From Streptomyces shenzhenensis (GTDB lineage Bacteria; Actinomycetota; Actinomycetes; Streptomycetales; Streptomycetaceae), in assembly GCF_003688995.1 (NCBI RefSeq), contig NZ_PENI01000006.1, positions 248,001-312,000 on the forward strand: a stretch of DNA of 64,000 nucleotides, written 5' to 3'. The notes under the pieces were generated by a model that worked only from the letters and a program-made list of their open reading frames with translations, was not told the origin of the DNA and did not search any database. Both the position numbers and the translations under genes were made by a program. Within the stretch, counting starts at the first letter, position 1. Each line of letters starts with the position of its first letter. This document shows positions 1-7,467 of this stretch, piece by piece.

Positions 1-223
1 TGACGAGGTGCTGCGGACGAGCATTCCCCGCTCGGTCCGTATCTCCGAGGCGCCGAGCTATGGGCAGACGGTGCTGACCTACGATCCCGGATCGAGCGGT
101 GCCCTCTCCTATCTTGAGGCGGCACGAGAGATCGCGCTGAAGGGCGTCGGTGTCACCTACGATCCGACGCAGGCCCACCTCGGGCCGCAGAACAACTCGA
201 ACATGGTGGAGGGGATCCAGTGA
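1..223 (+). CDS. parA: ParA chromosome-partitioning ATPase, C-terminal fragment
   Basis: The window opens inside this gene, and the visible C-terminal part runs in frame from base 2 to the TGA at 221-223. The segment [19 protein letters not shown] is typical of the C-terminal part of ParA/Soj ATPases. The Walker motifs lie upstream of the window. ParA is a nucleoid-bound ATPase that positions ParB-parS complexes; in Streptomyces it extends along aerial hyphae before sporulation septation. The stop overlaps the parB start in a GTGA arrangement, which implies translational coupling. Identity rests on this motif plus the adjacent parB. Confidence 0.93.
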   Translation, partial: DEVLRTSIPRSVRISEAPSYGQTVLTYDPGSSGALSYLEAAREIALKGVGVTYDPTQAHLGPQNNSNMVEGIQ

Positions 224-1320
224 GCGAGCGACGGAGGGGGCTGGGCCGCGGGCTGGGCGCATTGATCCCTGCCGCCCCGACCGAGAAGAACCCGGCCTCG
301 GCCGCGGTGGGGGGAGCGGCAGCCTCGTCTCCCGCTGCGATCCCGGTGCTGCCGCCGGACCGGGGGGTGGCCGCGGCGAAGGTGACCACGCTGCCGCCTG
401 TTTCACATGAGACCGAGGAGCCGTCGGTCTTCGGCGTCATGGAGACGCCGGCACCGCCGATGGGTGCGCACTTCGCCGAGATCCCTCTCGACTCCATCAC
501 CCCGAACCCGCGCCAGCCGCGTGAGGTCTTCGACGAGGACGCGCTGCAGGAGCTCGTCACCTCCATCCAGGAGGTCGGCCTTCTCCAGCCCGTCGTCGTA
601 CGGCAGCTGGGCCCCGCCCGCTACGAACTCATCATGGGTGAGCGGCGTTGGCGCGCCTGCCGTGAGGCCGGCCTTGAGGCGATCCCCGCGATCGTGCGGG
701 CGACGGACGACGAGAAGCTCCTCCTGGACGCCCTGCTGGAGAACCTGCACCGCGCCCAGCTGAATCCGCTGGAAGAGGCCGCCGCCTACGACCAGTTGCT
801 CAAGGACTTCAACTGCACGCACGACCAACTGGCGGACCGCATCGGGCGTTCCCGACCCCAGGTCTCCAACACCCTGCGTCTGCTGAAGCTGTCCCCGGCC
901 GTCCAGCGACGGGTCGCCGCCGGTGTGCTCTCCGCCGGACACGCCCGGGCGCTGCTGTCGGTGGAGGACTCCGAGGAGCAGGACCGGCTGGCCCATCGGA
1001 TCGTGGCCGAGGGGCTCTCGGTGCGCGCCGTCGAGGAGATCGTGACCCTGATGGGCTCGCGTCCCCAGACCGCCCAGCGGTCCAAGGGACCCCGGGCCGG
1101 AGCCAGGGTCTCCCCGGCGCTGAACGAGCTTGCCACCCGTCTCTCGGACCGTTTCGAGACACGAGTGAAGGTCGACCTCGGTCAGAAGAAGGGCAAGATC
1201 ACCGTCGAGTTCGCCTCCATGGACGACCTTGAGCGGATCCTGGGCACGCTCGCTCCGGGTGAGGGGCCGGTCTTCCAGCAGGGTCTCCAGGACGGGGACT
1301 CCGAGGTCTCGGAGGACTGA
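220..1320 (+). CDS. parB: ParB centromere-binding CTPase
   Basis: The protein has 366 residues. The N-terminus carries the LG-type motif [11 protein letters not shown] (residues 7-17), which contacts ParA in this family. A low-complexity linker follows to about residue 85. The ParB/Spo0J nucleotide-binding domain follows, with GERRWRA at 140-146 and an ENLHR motif downstream. The parS-reading helix-turn-helix lies around [16 protein letters not shown], and the C-terminus is the dimerisation part. ParB loads at parS and spreads as a CTP-gated clamp. The GTG start overlaps the parA stop by 4 bases. A two-mismatch parS-like sequence sits in its own codons at 400-413. Twelve exact cognate sites lie downstream in this window. 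Confidence 0.97.
   Translation: MSERRRGLGRGLGALIPAAPTEKNPASAAVGGAAASSPAAIPVLPPDRGVAAAKVTTLPPVSHETEEPSVFGVMETPAPPMGAHFAEIPLDSITPNPRQPREVFDEDALQELVTSIQEVGLLQPVVVRQLGPARYELIMGERRWRACREAGLEAIPAIVRATDDEKLLLDALLENLHRAQLNPLEEAAAYDQLLKDFNCTHDQLADRIGRSRPQVSNTLRLLKLSPAVQRRVAAGVLSAGHARALLSVEDSEEQDRLAHRIVAEGLSVRAVEEIVTLMGSRPQTAQRSKGPRAGARVSPALNELATRLSDRFETRVKVDLGQKKGKITVEFASMDDLERILGTLAPGEGPVFQQGLQDGDSEVSED
400..413. other. Degenerate parS-like site inside parB
   Basis: GTTTCACATGAGAC differs from GTTTCACGTGAAAC at two positions. It encodes VSHET in the linker of ParB. Whether ParB binds it is unknown; with two mismatches it may be a decayed or chance site. Confidence 0.3.
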
Positions 1321-1372
1321 CGGCACGGGCGGCCTTGCCCCGTCGGGCGACGCCTTGCCCTGTCGGACGACG

Positions 1373-1423
1373 GAGCGGATCGTGTCCGGTGTGTACCGGA
1401 ACACGGTCCGCTCTTTGCTTTCT
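1373..1423 (+). terminator. Terminator after parAB
   Basis: A long, nearly perfect inverted repeat (arms about 1373-1390 and 1395-1413, one bulge and one mismatch) begins about 50 bases after the parB stop. It is followed by the T-rich run TTTGCTTTCT. Confidence 0.7.
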
Positions 1424-1431
1424 GCCGGTAT

Positions 1432-1447
1432 CGATGCAATCGCATCG
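1432..1447. repeat. Short inverted repeat between parB and the GNAT gene
   Basis: CGATGC and GCATCG arms flank AATC, and a further half-copy (ATACGATGC) follows. It could be an operator for the downstream gene. I see no clear -10/-35 pair here. The rest of 1424-1515 holds nothing I recognise. Confidence 0.3.
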
Positions 1448-1515
1448 TGGATACGATGCGTTCGGGTATGGCGCAGCCACCTGGCAGCAGCACCTCTCGA
1501 TGGGAGGCGGAGGCC

Positions 1516-1773
1516 ATGAGAACGGTGAGCCGTACCGGACTGGTGAGCGCGGGCCTGGGACTGGGTGTACTCGGCGGCTTCGTCGGCGGTCTGCTCAGGG
1601 AACGGAGCGCTTTGACAGCCGCTCGCGATGCCGCGGGCGAAGGAAGCGAGGAACAGCCTTCATGGGGCGTCGGCTCGTACCGCTCACGCTGGACAACCTT
1701 CAGGATCTTCCCAAGCGCTGCCGCTCGTGTGTCTTCTGGGAACTCGACCCGGTCAGTGGTGAGGCCGCGGTAA
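1516..1773 (+). CDS. Possible small membrane protein overlapping the GNAT gene
   Basis: This is an 85-codon frame starting at ATG 1516 behind a strong GGAGGCGGAGG ribosome-binding site. Residues 8-27 form a Gly/Leu-rich hydrophobic segment (GLVSAGLGLGVLGGFVGGLL) that would suit a transmembrane helix with glycine-zipper spacing. The last third overlaps the GNAT gene in another frame and looks non-coding. It could be a real small protein coupled to the GNAT gene, or a leader frame. No function is known. Confidence 0.3.
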   Translation: MRTVSRTGLVSAGLGLGVLGGFVGGLLRERSALTAARDAAGEGSEEQPSWGVGSYRSRWTTFRIFPSAAARVSSGNSTRSVVRPR

Positions 1774-2279
1774 AGGCGGGCACGGCCATGGCGGAGAAGG
1801 AGGGCTGGATCTCCGCGGTCCTCCTGGACTGGGGATCGTGCGGCCGGGTGGTCTATGTCGACGAGGTTCCGGTCGGCTTTGTGGTCTACGCGCCCCCGGC
1901 CTATGTCCCCCGCTCCACGGCGTTTCCGACGAGCCCCGTCTCCCCCGACGCGGTGCAGTTGATGACCGCGTTCATCATGCCCGGCTATCAGGGGCAGGGA
2001 CTGGGCCGGGTGATGGTGCAGACGGTCGCCAAGGATCTGCTGCGCCGAGGGTTCAAGGCGATCGAGGCCTTCGGGGACGCCCGCTGGAAGGAACCCGCCT
2101 GCGTCCTGCCCGCTGATCATCTGCTGGCGGTGGGCTTCAAGACGGTACGGCCTCACCCGACGTACCCGCGGATGCGTCTGGAGCTCCGTACGACGCTGTC
2201 GTGGAAGGAAGACGTGGAGATGGCCATCGACCGGCTCCTGGGGGCCGTACAGAAGGAACCAGCGCTTCGGCCGCTCTAG
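1662..2279 (+). CDS. GNAT-family N-acetyltransferase
   Basis: The protein has 205 residues. The acetyl-CoA-binding segment is visible as MPGYQGQGLGRVMVQTVAKD, matching the GNAT motif A pattern (Q/R-x-x-G-x-G/A). The substrate is unknown. The open frame extends upstream to 1335, but ATG 1662 is preferred: a GAGGAA sequence lies about 8 bases before it and family-like sequence (MGRRLVPLTL) begins there. The gene sits between parB and trxA, a position where actinobacteria commonly keep an acetyltransferase gene. It is convergent with trxA, and a bidirectional terminator separates them. Confidence 0.85.
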   Translation: MGRRLVPLTLDNLQDLPKRCRSCVFWELDPVSGEAAVKAGTAMAEKEGWISAVLLDWGSCGRVVYVDEVPVGFVVYAPPAYVPRSTAFPTSPVSPDAVQLMTAFIMPGYQGQGLGRVMVQTVAKDLLRRGFKAIEAFGDARWKEPACVLPADHLLAVGFKTVRPHPTYPRMRLELRTTLSWKEDVEMAIDRLLGAVQKEPALRPL

Positions 2280-2323
2280 GAAATGCCGTCGCTGATCCTG
2301 TCGCTGATCCCGTCGCTCTCAAG

Positions 2324-2357
2324 CGAATGGGCCAGCCCTTCCGGGCTGGCCCATTCG
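2324..2357. terminator. Bidirectional terminator between GNAT gene and trxA
   Basis: A perfect 15-bp stem (2324-2338 with 2343-2357) around a TTCC loop lies between two convergent genes. It directly abuts a parS site. Confidence 0.85.
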
Positions 2358-2358
2358 T

Positions 2359-2372
2359 GTTTCACGTGAAAC
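2359..2372. other. parS site (exact)
   Basis: Exact 14-base palindrome GTTTCACGTGAAAC in the convergent gap between the GNAT gene and trxA, one base after the terminator stem. Confidence 0.93.
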
Positions 2373-2401
2373 ATGCCGCGTCGGTTCGACGGCGCAGCCG
2401 A

Positions 2402-2734
2402 CTACTCGGCGATGAAGTCCTCGAGGTCGCGGACGATCGCGGCCTTCGGCTTGGCGCCGACGATGGTCTTGGCGACCTCGCCGCCCTGGTAGACGTTCAG
2501 GGTCGGGATCGACATGACGCCGTACTTGGCGGCCGTAGCCGGGTTCTCGTCGATGTTGAGCTTGACGACCTCGATCTTGTCGCCGTACTCGGCGGCAATG
2601 GCCTCAAGGGACGGGGCGATCTGGCGGCACGGACCGCACCAGGCGGCCCAGAAGTCCACCAGGACGGGCTTGTCGCTCTTGAGGACATCCTCGTCGAAGG
2701 AGGAGTCGGTCACATTCTTCAGGGTGCCGGCCAC
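2402..2734 (-). CDS. trxA: Thioredoxin
   Basis: The protein has 110 residues, normal for thioredoxin. The active site WCGPC is present in the context FWAAWCGPCRQIAP, and the cis-proline loop reads MSIPTLNVY. It is a cytosolic protein disulfide reductase recycled by TrxB. The gene lies 42 bases downstream of trxB on the same strand, so the two form a trxBA operon. The sigma-R-type promoter ahead of trxB would make both disulfide-stress inducible. Confidence 0.97.
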   Translation of the reverse strand: MAGTLKNVTDSSFDEDVLKSDKPVLVDFWAAWCGPCRQIAPSLEAIAAEYGDKIEVVKLNIDENPATAAKYGVMSIPTLNVYQGGEVAKTIVGAKPKAAIVRDLEDFIAE

Positions 2735-2776
2735 GGCGGGCTCCTTAACTTGATCGTGCGGTGGGGCGGAAGGGGG

Positions 2777-3748
2777 TCAGACGGAGGTCTTCTCGGGCTC
2801 GGCGGCCTTCTCCTCGTCCGCGAGGGCGGCGAGGAAACGCTCGGCGTCGAGAGCGGCGGAGCAGCCGGTGCCGGCCGCGGTGATCGCCTGCCGGTACGTG
2901 TGGTCGACCACGTCGCCGGCGCCGAAGACACCGGTCAGGTTGGTCCGGGTGGAGGGGGCGTCGACCTTCAGATAGCCCTCCCCGTCCAGGTCGAGCTGGC
3001 CCTTGAACAGCTCGGTGCGCGGGTCGTGCCCGATCGCGATGAACAGACCCGTCACCGGGAGGTCGGAGAGCTCACCCGTCTTGAGGTTGCGCAGCTTCAG
3101 ACCGGAGAGCTTCGGGTCGCCCTGGATCTCGGCGACCTCGCTGTCCCAGACGAACTTGATCTTCGGGTCGGCGAAGGCACGCTCCTGCATCGCCTTGGAG
3201 GCGCGCAGGGTGTCCCGGCGGTGGACGATCGTCACCGACTTGGCGAACCGGGAGAGGAAGGTGGCTTCCTCCATCGCGGTGTCGCCGCCGCCGATCACGG
3301 CGATGTCCTGGTCCTTGAAGAAGAACCCGTCACAGGTGGCGCACCAGGAGACACCACGGCCGGAGAGGGTGTCCTCGTTCGGCAGGCCCAGCTTGCGGTG
3401 CTGGGAGCCGGTGGTGACGATGACGGCCTTGGCCCGGTGCACGGTGCCCGCGGTGTCCGTGACGGTCTTGATCTCACCCGTGAGGTCGACGGAGACGACA
3501 TCGTCCGGCACCAGCTCGGCGCCGAAGCGCTCCGCCTGGGCCCGCATGTTGTCCATCAGCTCGGGGCCCATGATCCCGTCGCGGAAACCCGGGAAGTTCT
3601 CCACGTCGGTGGTGTTCATCAGCGCACCACCGGCGGTGACGGCGCCCTCGAACACCAGGGGCTTCAGCGACGCGCGTGCGGTGTAAAGCGCCGCCGTGTA
3701 ACCGGCGGGCCCGGAGCCGATGATGATCACGTTACGGACGTCGCTCAC
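2777..3748 (-). CDS. trxB: Thioredoxin reductase (NADPH, FAD)
   Basis: The protein has 323 residues. The FAD-binding motif [16 protein letters not shown] is N-terminal. The redox-active pair is CATC (in [11 protein letters not shown]), and the NADPH motif is [12 protein letters not shown]-terminal FAD motif ([10 protein letters not shown]) completes the low-molecular-weight TrxR architecture. It reduces TrxA with NADPH. It heads the trxBA operon, downstream of rsmA on the same strand, from which a hairpin and a sigma-R-type promoter separate it. The start is ATG at 3746-3748. Confidence 0.97.
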   Translation of the reverse strand: MSDVRNVIIIGSGPAGYTAALYTARASLKPLVFEGAVTAGGALMNTTDVENFPGFRDGIMGPELMDNMRAQAERFGAELVPDDVVSVDLTGEIKTVTDTAGTVHRAKAVIVTTGSQHRKLGLPNEDTLSGRGVSWCATCDGFFFKDQDIAVIGGGDTAMEEATFLSRFAKSVTIVHRRDTLRASKAMQERAFADPKIKFVWDSEVAEIQGDPKLSGLKLRNLKTGELSDLPVTGLFIAIGHDPRTELFKGQLDLDGEGYLKVDAPSTRTNLTGVFGAGDVVDHTYRQAITAAGTGCSAALDAERFLAALADEEKAAEPEKTSV

Positions 3749-3820
3749 GGCTTCATTCCTCGTCTCTGGTCTACGTCAATTCGACCGGTGGGAGCCCCTG
3801 TCAGAACTCTCACCCCACCC

Positions 3821-3846
3821 AACGGATCCTACGGGGCCCGCATTCC
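3821..3846 (-). promoter_or_regulatory. Sigma-R-type promoter of trxBA
   Basis: On the minus strand, GGAAT (3842-3846) is followed after exactly 18 bases by GTT (3821-3823). This matches the Streptomyces SigR consensus GGAAT-N18-GTT. SigR control of trxBA is established in S. coelicolor. Initiation would fall near 3814, giving a leader of roughly 65 bases. Confidence 0.85.
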
Positions 3847-3871
3847 CGTTGTGTCCGGGCACACGGGGATG
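3841..3871 (-). terminator. Probable terminator after rsmA
   Basis: An imperfect hairpin (CATTCCCGTTGTG with CACACGGGGATG) lies about 70 bases past the rsmA stop and overlaps the -35 of the trxB promoter. There is no strong T-run. Confidence 0.45.
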
Positions 3872-3939
3872 CGGGCAGGAGCGTTGCCGCTGTGGACCGA
3901 GGGGAACCGCAGCCGATCAGGAAGACGAACCGCGGGCGC

Positions 3940-4878
3940 TCACGAACGGGTGAAGGACTGCTTCCACAGGACGGTGCCCGGCGACACCGGCTCCCGGCCG
4001 ACACAGGCCGCGTCGACGACATACGCGGTGACCCGTGTGGTGTCGCCGGCATCGGGCAGCACGACGAGATAGGCAGCCTTCCCGTCGTACGTCCCCTGCT
4101 TGGCGCCGAGGATGTCGGCATTGCTGTTGATGCCGTCCCGGATGCAGGCCGGGACCGGGGCCGAGGTCTGGAGCAGGGTGTCCGCACTCTCACCGGCACC
4201 CGGGGTGCCGGACTCCACTCCGACGCCCAGCCGTGGCCTCCGGGTGTCGGAGCCGTACGGAGAGCCCTGCTGCGTGGTGAGGAGGTCGGTCACCTGGCTC
4301 TGAAGGCTCTTCTCGGAGAAGGTACCGGCTGCGGCGGTCTGCCCCTGGCCGGTCGTAGCGGTCTTGTCGGCGCCGAGGTTCTGGAGCAGCAACGATCCGG
4401 CGCCCAGGACGGCAGCCGTGAGGACGGCGCCCATGACGACGGTCCTGCGGCGTCCGCGCCGGCGATCCTTGCGTCCCGGACCGGTCGCGCCCTGGGGACG
4501 CCCGGCGGGCCGGTCCGGCGGAGCCGATGTTTCACGTGAAACATGCGTCCCGGCGTTCCCGTCGGAGCTCTCGGGGGAGCCGCTGACCGAGTCCGGGGCG
4601 GCCAGGGGATCGTGGGTCGCCCTGGCGTCGAGCAGTGCCTCCGCGGCGAGGGCGGCGTCGATCCGGCCGGCCACATCGGCGGGCATCCGTGGCGGGCCCG
4701 GCACAGTGCCCAGCAGCCCGCGGATCTCCTCCAGCGAGCGATGGACGTCCGCGCACAGGTCGCAGGAGTCGAGGTGCCGCCGTACATCCGTGGTGCGGGA
4801 CGGCGGGAGCAGACCTTCGGTGAAGTCGGAGATCTCGGCGACGTCCGGGTGCCCGGTCGTATCCGTCAAGGAAGTCAC
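3940..4878 (-). CDS. rsmA: Anti-sigma factor RsmA (zinc-finger/Fe-S type)
   Basis: The protein has 312 residues. An N-terminal ZAS-like domain carries H35-x3-C39-x2-C42 (HLDSCDLC). A Pro/Arg-rich linker follows, then one hydrophobic segment (VVMGAVLTAAVLGAGSLLL) and an extracytoplasmic C-terminal domain, so it is a membrane-anchored anti-sigma factor. Its start overlaps the sigM stop by ATGA, the usual sigma/anti-sigma coupling. From memory, S. coelicolor RsmA antagonises SigM and binds a [2Fe-2S] cluster; the Cys/His set here could serve either cluster or zinc. A perfect parS lies in its codons and is read as VSRET (residues about 113-117). Confidence 0.88.
   Translation of the reverse strand: MTSLTDTTGHPDVAEISDFTEGLLPPSRTTDVRRHLDSCDLCADVHRSLEEIRGLLGTVPGPPRMPADVAGRIDAALAAEALLDARATHDPLAAPDSVSGSPESSDGNAGTHVSRETSAPPDRPAGRPQGATGPGRKDRRRGRRRTVVMGAVLTAAVLGAGSLLLQNLGADKTATTGQGQTAAAGTFSEKSLQSQVTDLLTTQQGSPYGSDTRRPRLGVGVESGTPGAGESADTLLQTSAPVPACIRDGINSNADILGAKQGTYDGKAAYLVVLPDAGDTTRVTAYVVDAACVGREPVSPGTVLWKQSFTRS
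4529..4542. other. parS site (exact) inside rsmA
   Basis: Exact GTTTCACGTGAAAC within the rsmA coding region. On the minus strand the codons read Val-Ser-Arg-Glu-Thr. It lies in the low-complexity linker before the membrane segment, where such residues are tolerated. Confidence 0.93.
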
Positions 4879-5600
4879 GCTCGCCCACCTCCACCCTTCA
4901 CTGCGGCTGAATCACTGGACCCCGATTGCTGTGGGCCGCTGTCCCCAGGACCCGCTGCCGGTGGGACGGATGTCCCCTCCGACCGGTTCCGTGCCGGATC
5001 CGGCTCTCTGTTGTCCCCGGCCTCTTCCGCCCGTAGATGGGCGACCAGGGGAAGGAGTCTGGCTCTGCCACGAGCGCAGCGGCTCTTCACGGTCCCGGTG
5101 GGCACATCGAGGATGCGAGCGGCCTCGGCGACCGGGTAGCCCTGCATGTCCACCAGGACGAGGGCGGCACGCTGGTCGTGCGGCAGCGTTGCCAGGGCCT
5201 CCAGGAGCTGCCGGTGCAGATCGTTGCGCTCGGCGGGCGCCGAGGCCGATTCATGCGGCTCCAGCAGCTGCTCCAGCCGCTCGGTGTCGTCGACCGGTGC
5301 GGTCCTCCTGGAGGCCACCTTGCGGGCGCGGTCCAGGCAGGCGTTCACGGTGATCCGGTGCAGCCAGGTCGTGACGGCCGAGTGGCCGCGGAAGGTGTGG
5401 GCGGCCCGATAGGCGGAGACCAGGGCGTCCTGGACGGCGTCAGCGGCCTCCTCGCGGTCCCCCAGCGTCCGCAGGGCGACCGCCCAGAGCCGGTCCCGAT
5501 GGCGGCGGACCAGCTCACCGAAGGCATCGGGATGACCTTTGACGTGCCGGGCGAGCAGATCCTGATCGCTCACCCCGTCGAATCCGGTGCCGTCCGCCAT
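4875..5600 (-). CDS. sigM: ECF RNA polymerase sigma factor SigM
   Basis: The protein has 241 residues. Region 2 spans about residues 10-90 (HPDAFGELVRRHRDRLW, then WLHRITVNACLDRARK). Region 4 has the helix-turn-helix VAEAARILDVPTGTVKSRC, followed by an acidic, Ser-rich tail. It directs RNA polymerase to stress promoters and is held by RsmA, encoded immediately downstream with a 4-base overlap. The open frame continues far upstream, but ATG 5598-5600 fits the family start. It lies 26 bases after the pseudokinase gene, so sigM is probably read with the upstream envelope genes. Confidence 0.92.
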   Translation of the reverse strand: MADGTGFDGVSDQDLLARHVKGHPDAFGELVRRHRDRLWAVALRTLGDREEAADAVQDALVSAYRAAHTFRGHSAVTTWLHRITVNACLDRARKVASRRTAPVDDTERLEQLLEPHESASAPAERNDLHRQLLEALATLPHDQRAALVLVDMQGYPVAEAARILDVPTGTVKSRCARGRARLLPLVAHLRAEEAGDNREPDPARNRSEGTSVPPAAGPGDSGPQQSGSSDSAAVKGGGGRA

Positions 5601-5626
5601 CTGACCCCCTCCGCCTCCGGTGAACG

Positions 5627-7348
5627 TCAGTCCGTGAACTTCACCTCGGTGATGGCCTGCTTGTATCCGGCGCCGCTGTACTCGGTCGGGTCCTCGCCCG
5701 AGTAGGGCACCGCGGTGAGCCACACGAGGACGTACTGGGTCTTCACCGGCTTGCTGAGCTTCACCGTGGCGTTGGTGCCATCCGTCCTGACGCTGCCGAT
5801 CTTGTCCATGGCGCCGAGCGACGACGGCGTCAGTGAGTCGGACGCGTACAGCTCGACGGTGGTGTGATCGCCAGAGTAGCGAAGCCCGAGGGATGCCGTG
5901 GAGAGTTCCTTCACCGAGCCGAGGTCGTAGACGATGCCCACGCCCGGCTTGTACGGGGCGATGGGCGGGCCCTTGGTGAAGGTCTTGGTCCGCCAGGTCG
6001 TCGAGGTGTCGCCGTCGTACGTCTTGTCGACGTCTCCAGAGTGCTGGGCATCCCCCTTGGCGACGAACTCCTGGGCGCCCTTGATCTTGAGCGGCGTGGC
6101 GGGCTTGGCGTTCTCCTTGCTCTTGTCGCCCTCGTCCGTCGGCTGGTTGTTGCTGGTGTCGGACTGGTTGCCCTGGTCCATCAGGGCGTCCGCGAGCTGC
6201 CAGCTGCCCAGCCCCAGGGCGGCGATCAGAAGCGCGGAGACAGCCCACTTCAGGGCCTTGCCCGTACGGCTCTGCAGCGGGGGCGGCGGGGCCTGGAGGG
6301 GCTGGGCGACGCCGGGATGCGGCGCGGGGCGGCCGTAGGTGCCCTGCTGGTACGTCGTGCGCTGGTAGGCGGGCGGCGCGGTGAAGGCCGGCTCCGGCGG
6401 GCGGATGCGGGGCATCTCGCCGATCGCCTTCACCAGCTCCTCCGGCGTGGTGCACGGCGCCTCGTGCCGGGACGCGGTGGCGCCGTTGTTGACGAGCGCG
6501 CGCATGGCCAGCTCGGACAGGCCGCGGTGGACGCCCGCTCGTACCTGGTCCGGGGCGATCGGACCGATGTGCTTGGGCAGCCCGGACAGACCGTAGGCGT
6601 CGTTCTCGTACGGCCAGCGCTGGGTGAGCGCGGCGTACAGCAGGGCGCCGATCGACTCGGTGTCCGTGCGCTGCGGGGTGTCGGAGCTGATGCCGCGCAG
6701 CGCGGCGTTCACGGCGAGGCCCCGGATGCGCCACTGGCCGGTGGAGGCGCGCAGCACGGCGTTCGGATTGAGGCGCAGATGGGCGAGGCCCTCGCGGTGG
6801 GCTGCCGCCATGGCGGAGGAGATCTGGCTGGCCATCTGGTAGACGTCGTGCGGCTCCAGCGGCCCGGCGGACAGCAGCGTGGTCAGTTCGGTGGCGTCCG
6901 GCAGCCACTCGTGCACGACATAGACGAGGTCGTTCTCCTCGACGGCGTCCAGGACCTGGACGAAGCGGGGATCGCCGAGCAGCGCGGAGGAACGCGCGGC
7001 GGCCAGCACATTGCGGGCCCGTGCGTGGTCCGCCGGCAGGACATGCACGCCGACGGCCCGGCGGAGCTTCTCATCCACCGCACGCCAACTGCTGAAGCCG
7101 TCCAGACGGGTGACGCACTCTTCGAGGCGATAGCGTCTGGCCAGCTTGTGACCGCTGTGCAACTCGGGAGGCGAGGCATTCTTCTCGGGGCCCGCGGCCC
7201 CGTCGCTCCCCTGTGCCTCGTCGTTGTCCGTGTCCCGCTCCGGGTTCTGGGCCACCCCGTCGGCCGTGGACTGGTCCGCCTTGGCGGTCAGCGGCTCGTC
7301 ACCGCTGTTCTCTGCCACGTCGACGGCAGCCGTGCTCCGTTCCGCCAC
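5627..7348 (-). CDS. Membrane-anchored pseudokinase with extracytoplasmic C-terminal domain
   Basis: The protein has 573 residues from GTG 7348 (the upstream ATG at 7369 lacks a ribosome-binding site; GGGAGG and GGGAA precede the GTG). Residues 1-65 are acidic and disordered. A kinase-like fold (about 75-300) follows, but catalytic residues are missing: the HRD-equivalent reads HLRLNPNAVL, no DFG is visible, and no VAIK lysine is evident (AVGVHVLP). A Pro-rich linker leads to one transmembrane helix (about 365-388). About 180 extracytoplasmic residues follow, resembling a discoidin/galactose-binding fold (DGDTSTTWRT, then TEVKFTD). It corresponds to the C-terminal half of mycobacterial MviN, encoded here as a separate gene after murJ. 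It probably scaffolds lipid II flipping control by Ser/Thr kinases. Confidence 0.8.
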   Translation of the reverse strand: MAERSTAAVDVAENSGDEPLTAKADQSTADGVAQNPERDTDNDEAQGSDGAAGPEKNASPPELHSGHKLARRYRLEECVTRLDGFSSWRAVDEKLRRAVGVHVLPADHARARNVLAAARSSALLGDPRFVQVLDAVEENDLVYVVHEWLPDATELTTLLSAGPLEPHDVYQMASQISSAMAAAHREGLAHLRLNPNAVLRASTGQWRIRGLAVNAALRGISSDTPQRTDTESIGALLYAALTQRWPYENDAYGLSGLPKHIGPIAPDQVRAGVHRGLSELAMRALVNNGATASRHEAPCTTPEELVKAIGEMPRIRPPEPAFTAPPAYQRTTYQQGTYGRPAPHPGVAQPLQAPPPPLQSRTGKALKWAVSALLIAALGLGSWQLADALMDQGNQSDTSNNQPTDEGDKSKENAKPATPLKIKGAQEFVAKGDAQHSGDVDKTYDGDTSTTWRTKTFTKGPPIAPYKPGVGIVYDLGSVKELSTASLGLRYSGDHTTVELYASDSLTPSSLGAMDKIGSVRTDGTNATVKLSKPVKTQYVLVWLTAVPYSGEDPTEYSGAGYKQAITEVKFTD

Positions 7349-7467
7349 CGTCGTTCCCTGCCTCCCCATCCGTTGCACGCTGTCCGACGCCGAAACCAAT
7401 TGTGCCCACAGTCTGCCGCTATGCACGACACACAGGGGCGGACGATGGTTGTGCGCGTACCCCCGCC

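Noticed and set aside
2201..4072. Very long plus-strand open frame (623 codons) over trxA and trxB
   Set aside because: It is antisense to two unmistakable genes. Long opposite-strand frames are expected at over 70% GC, and the translation is low-complexity.
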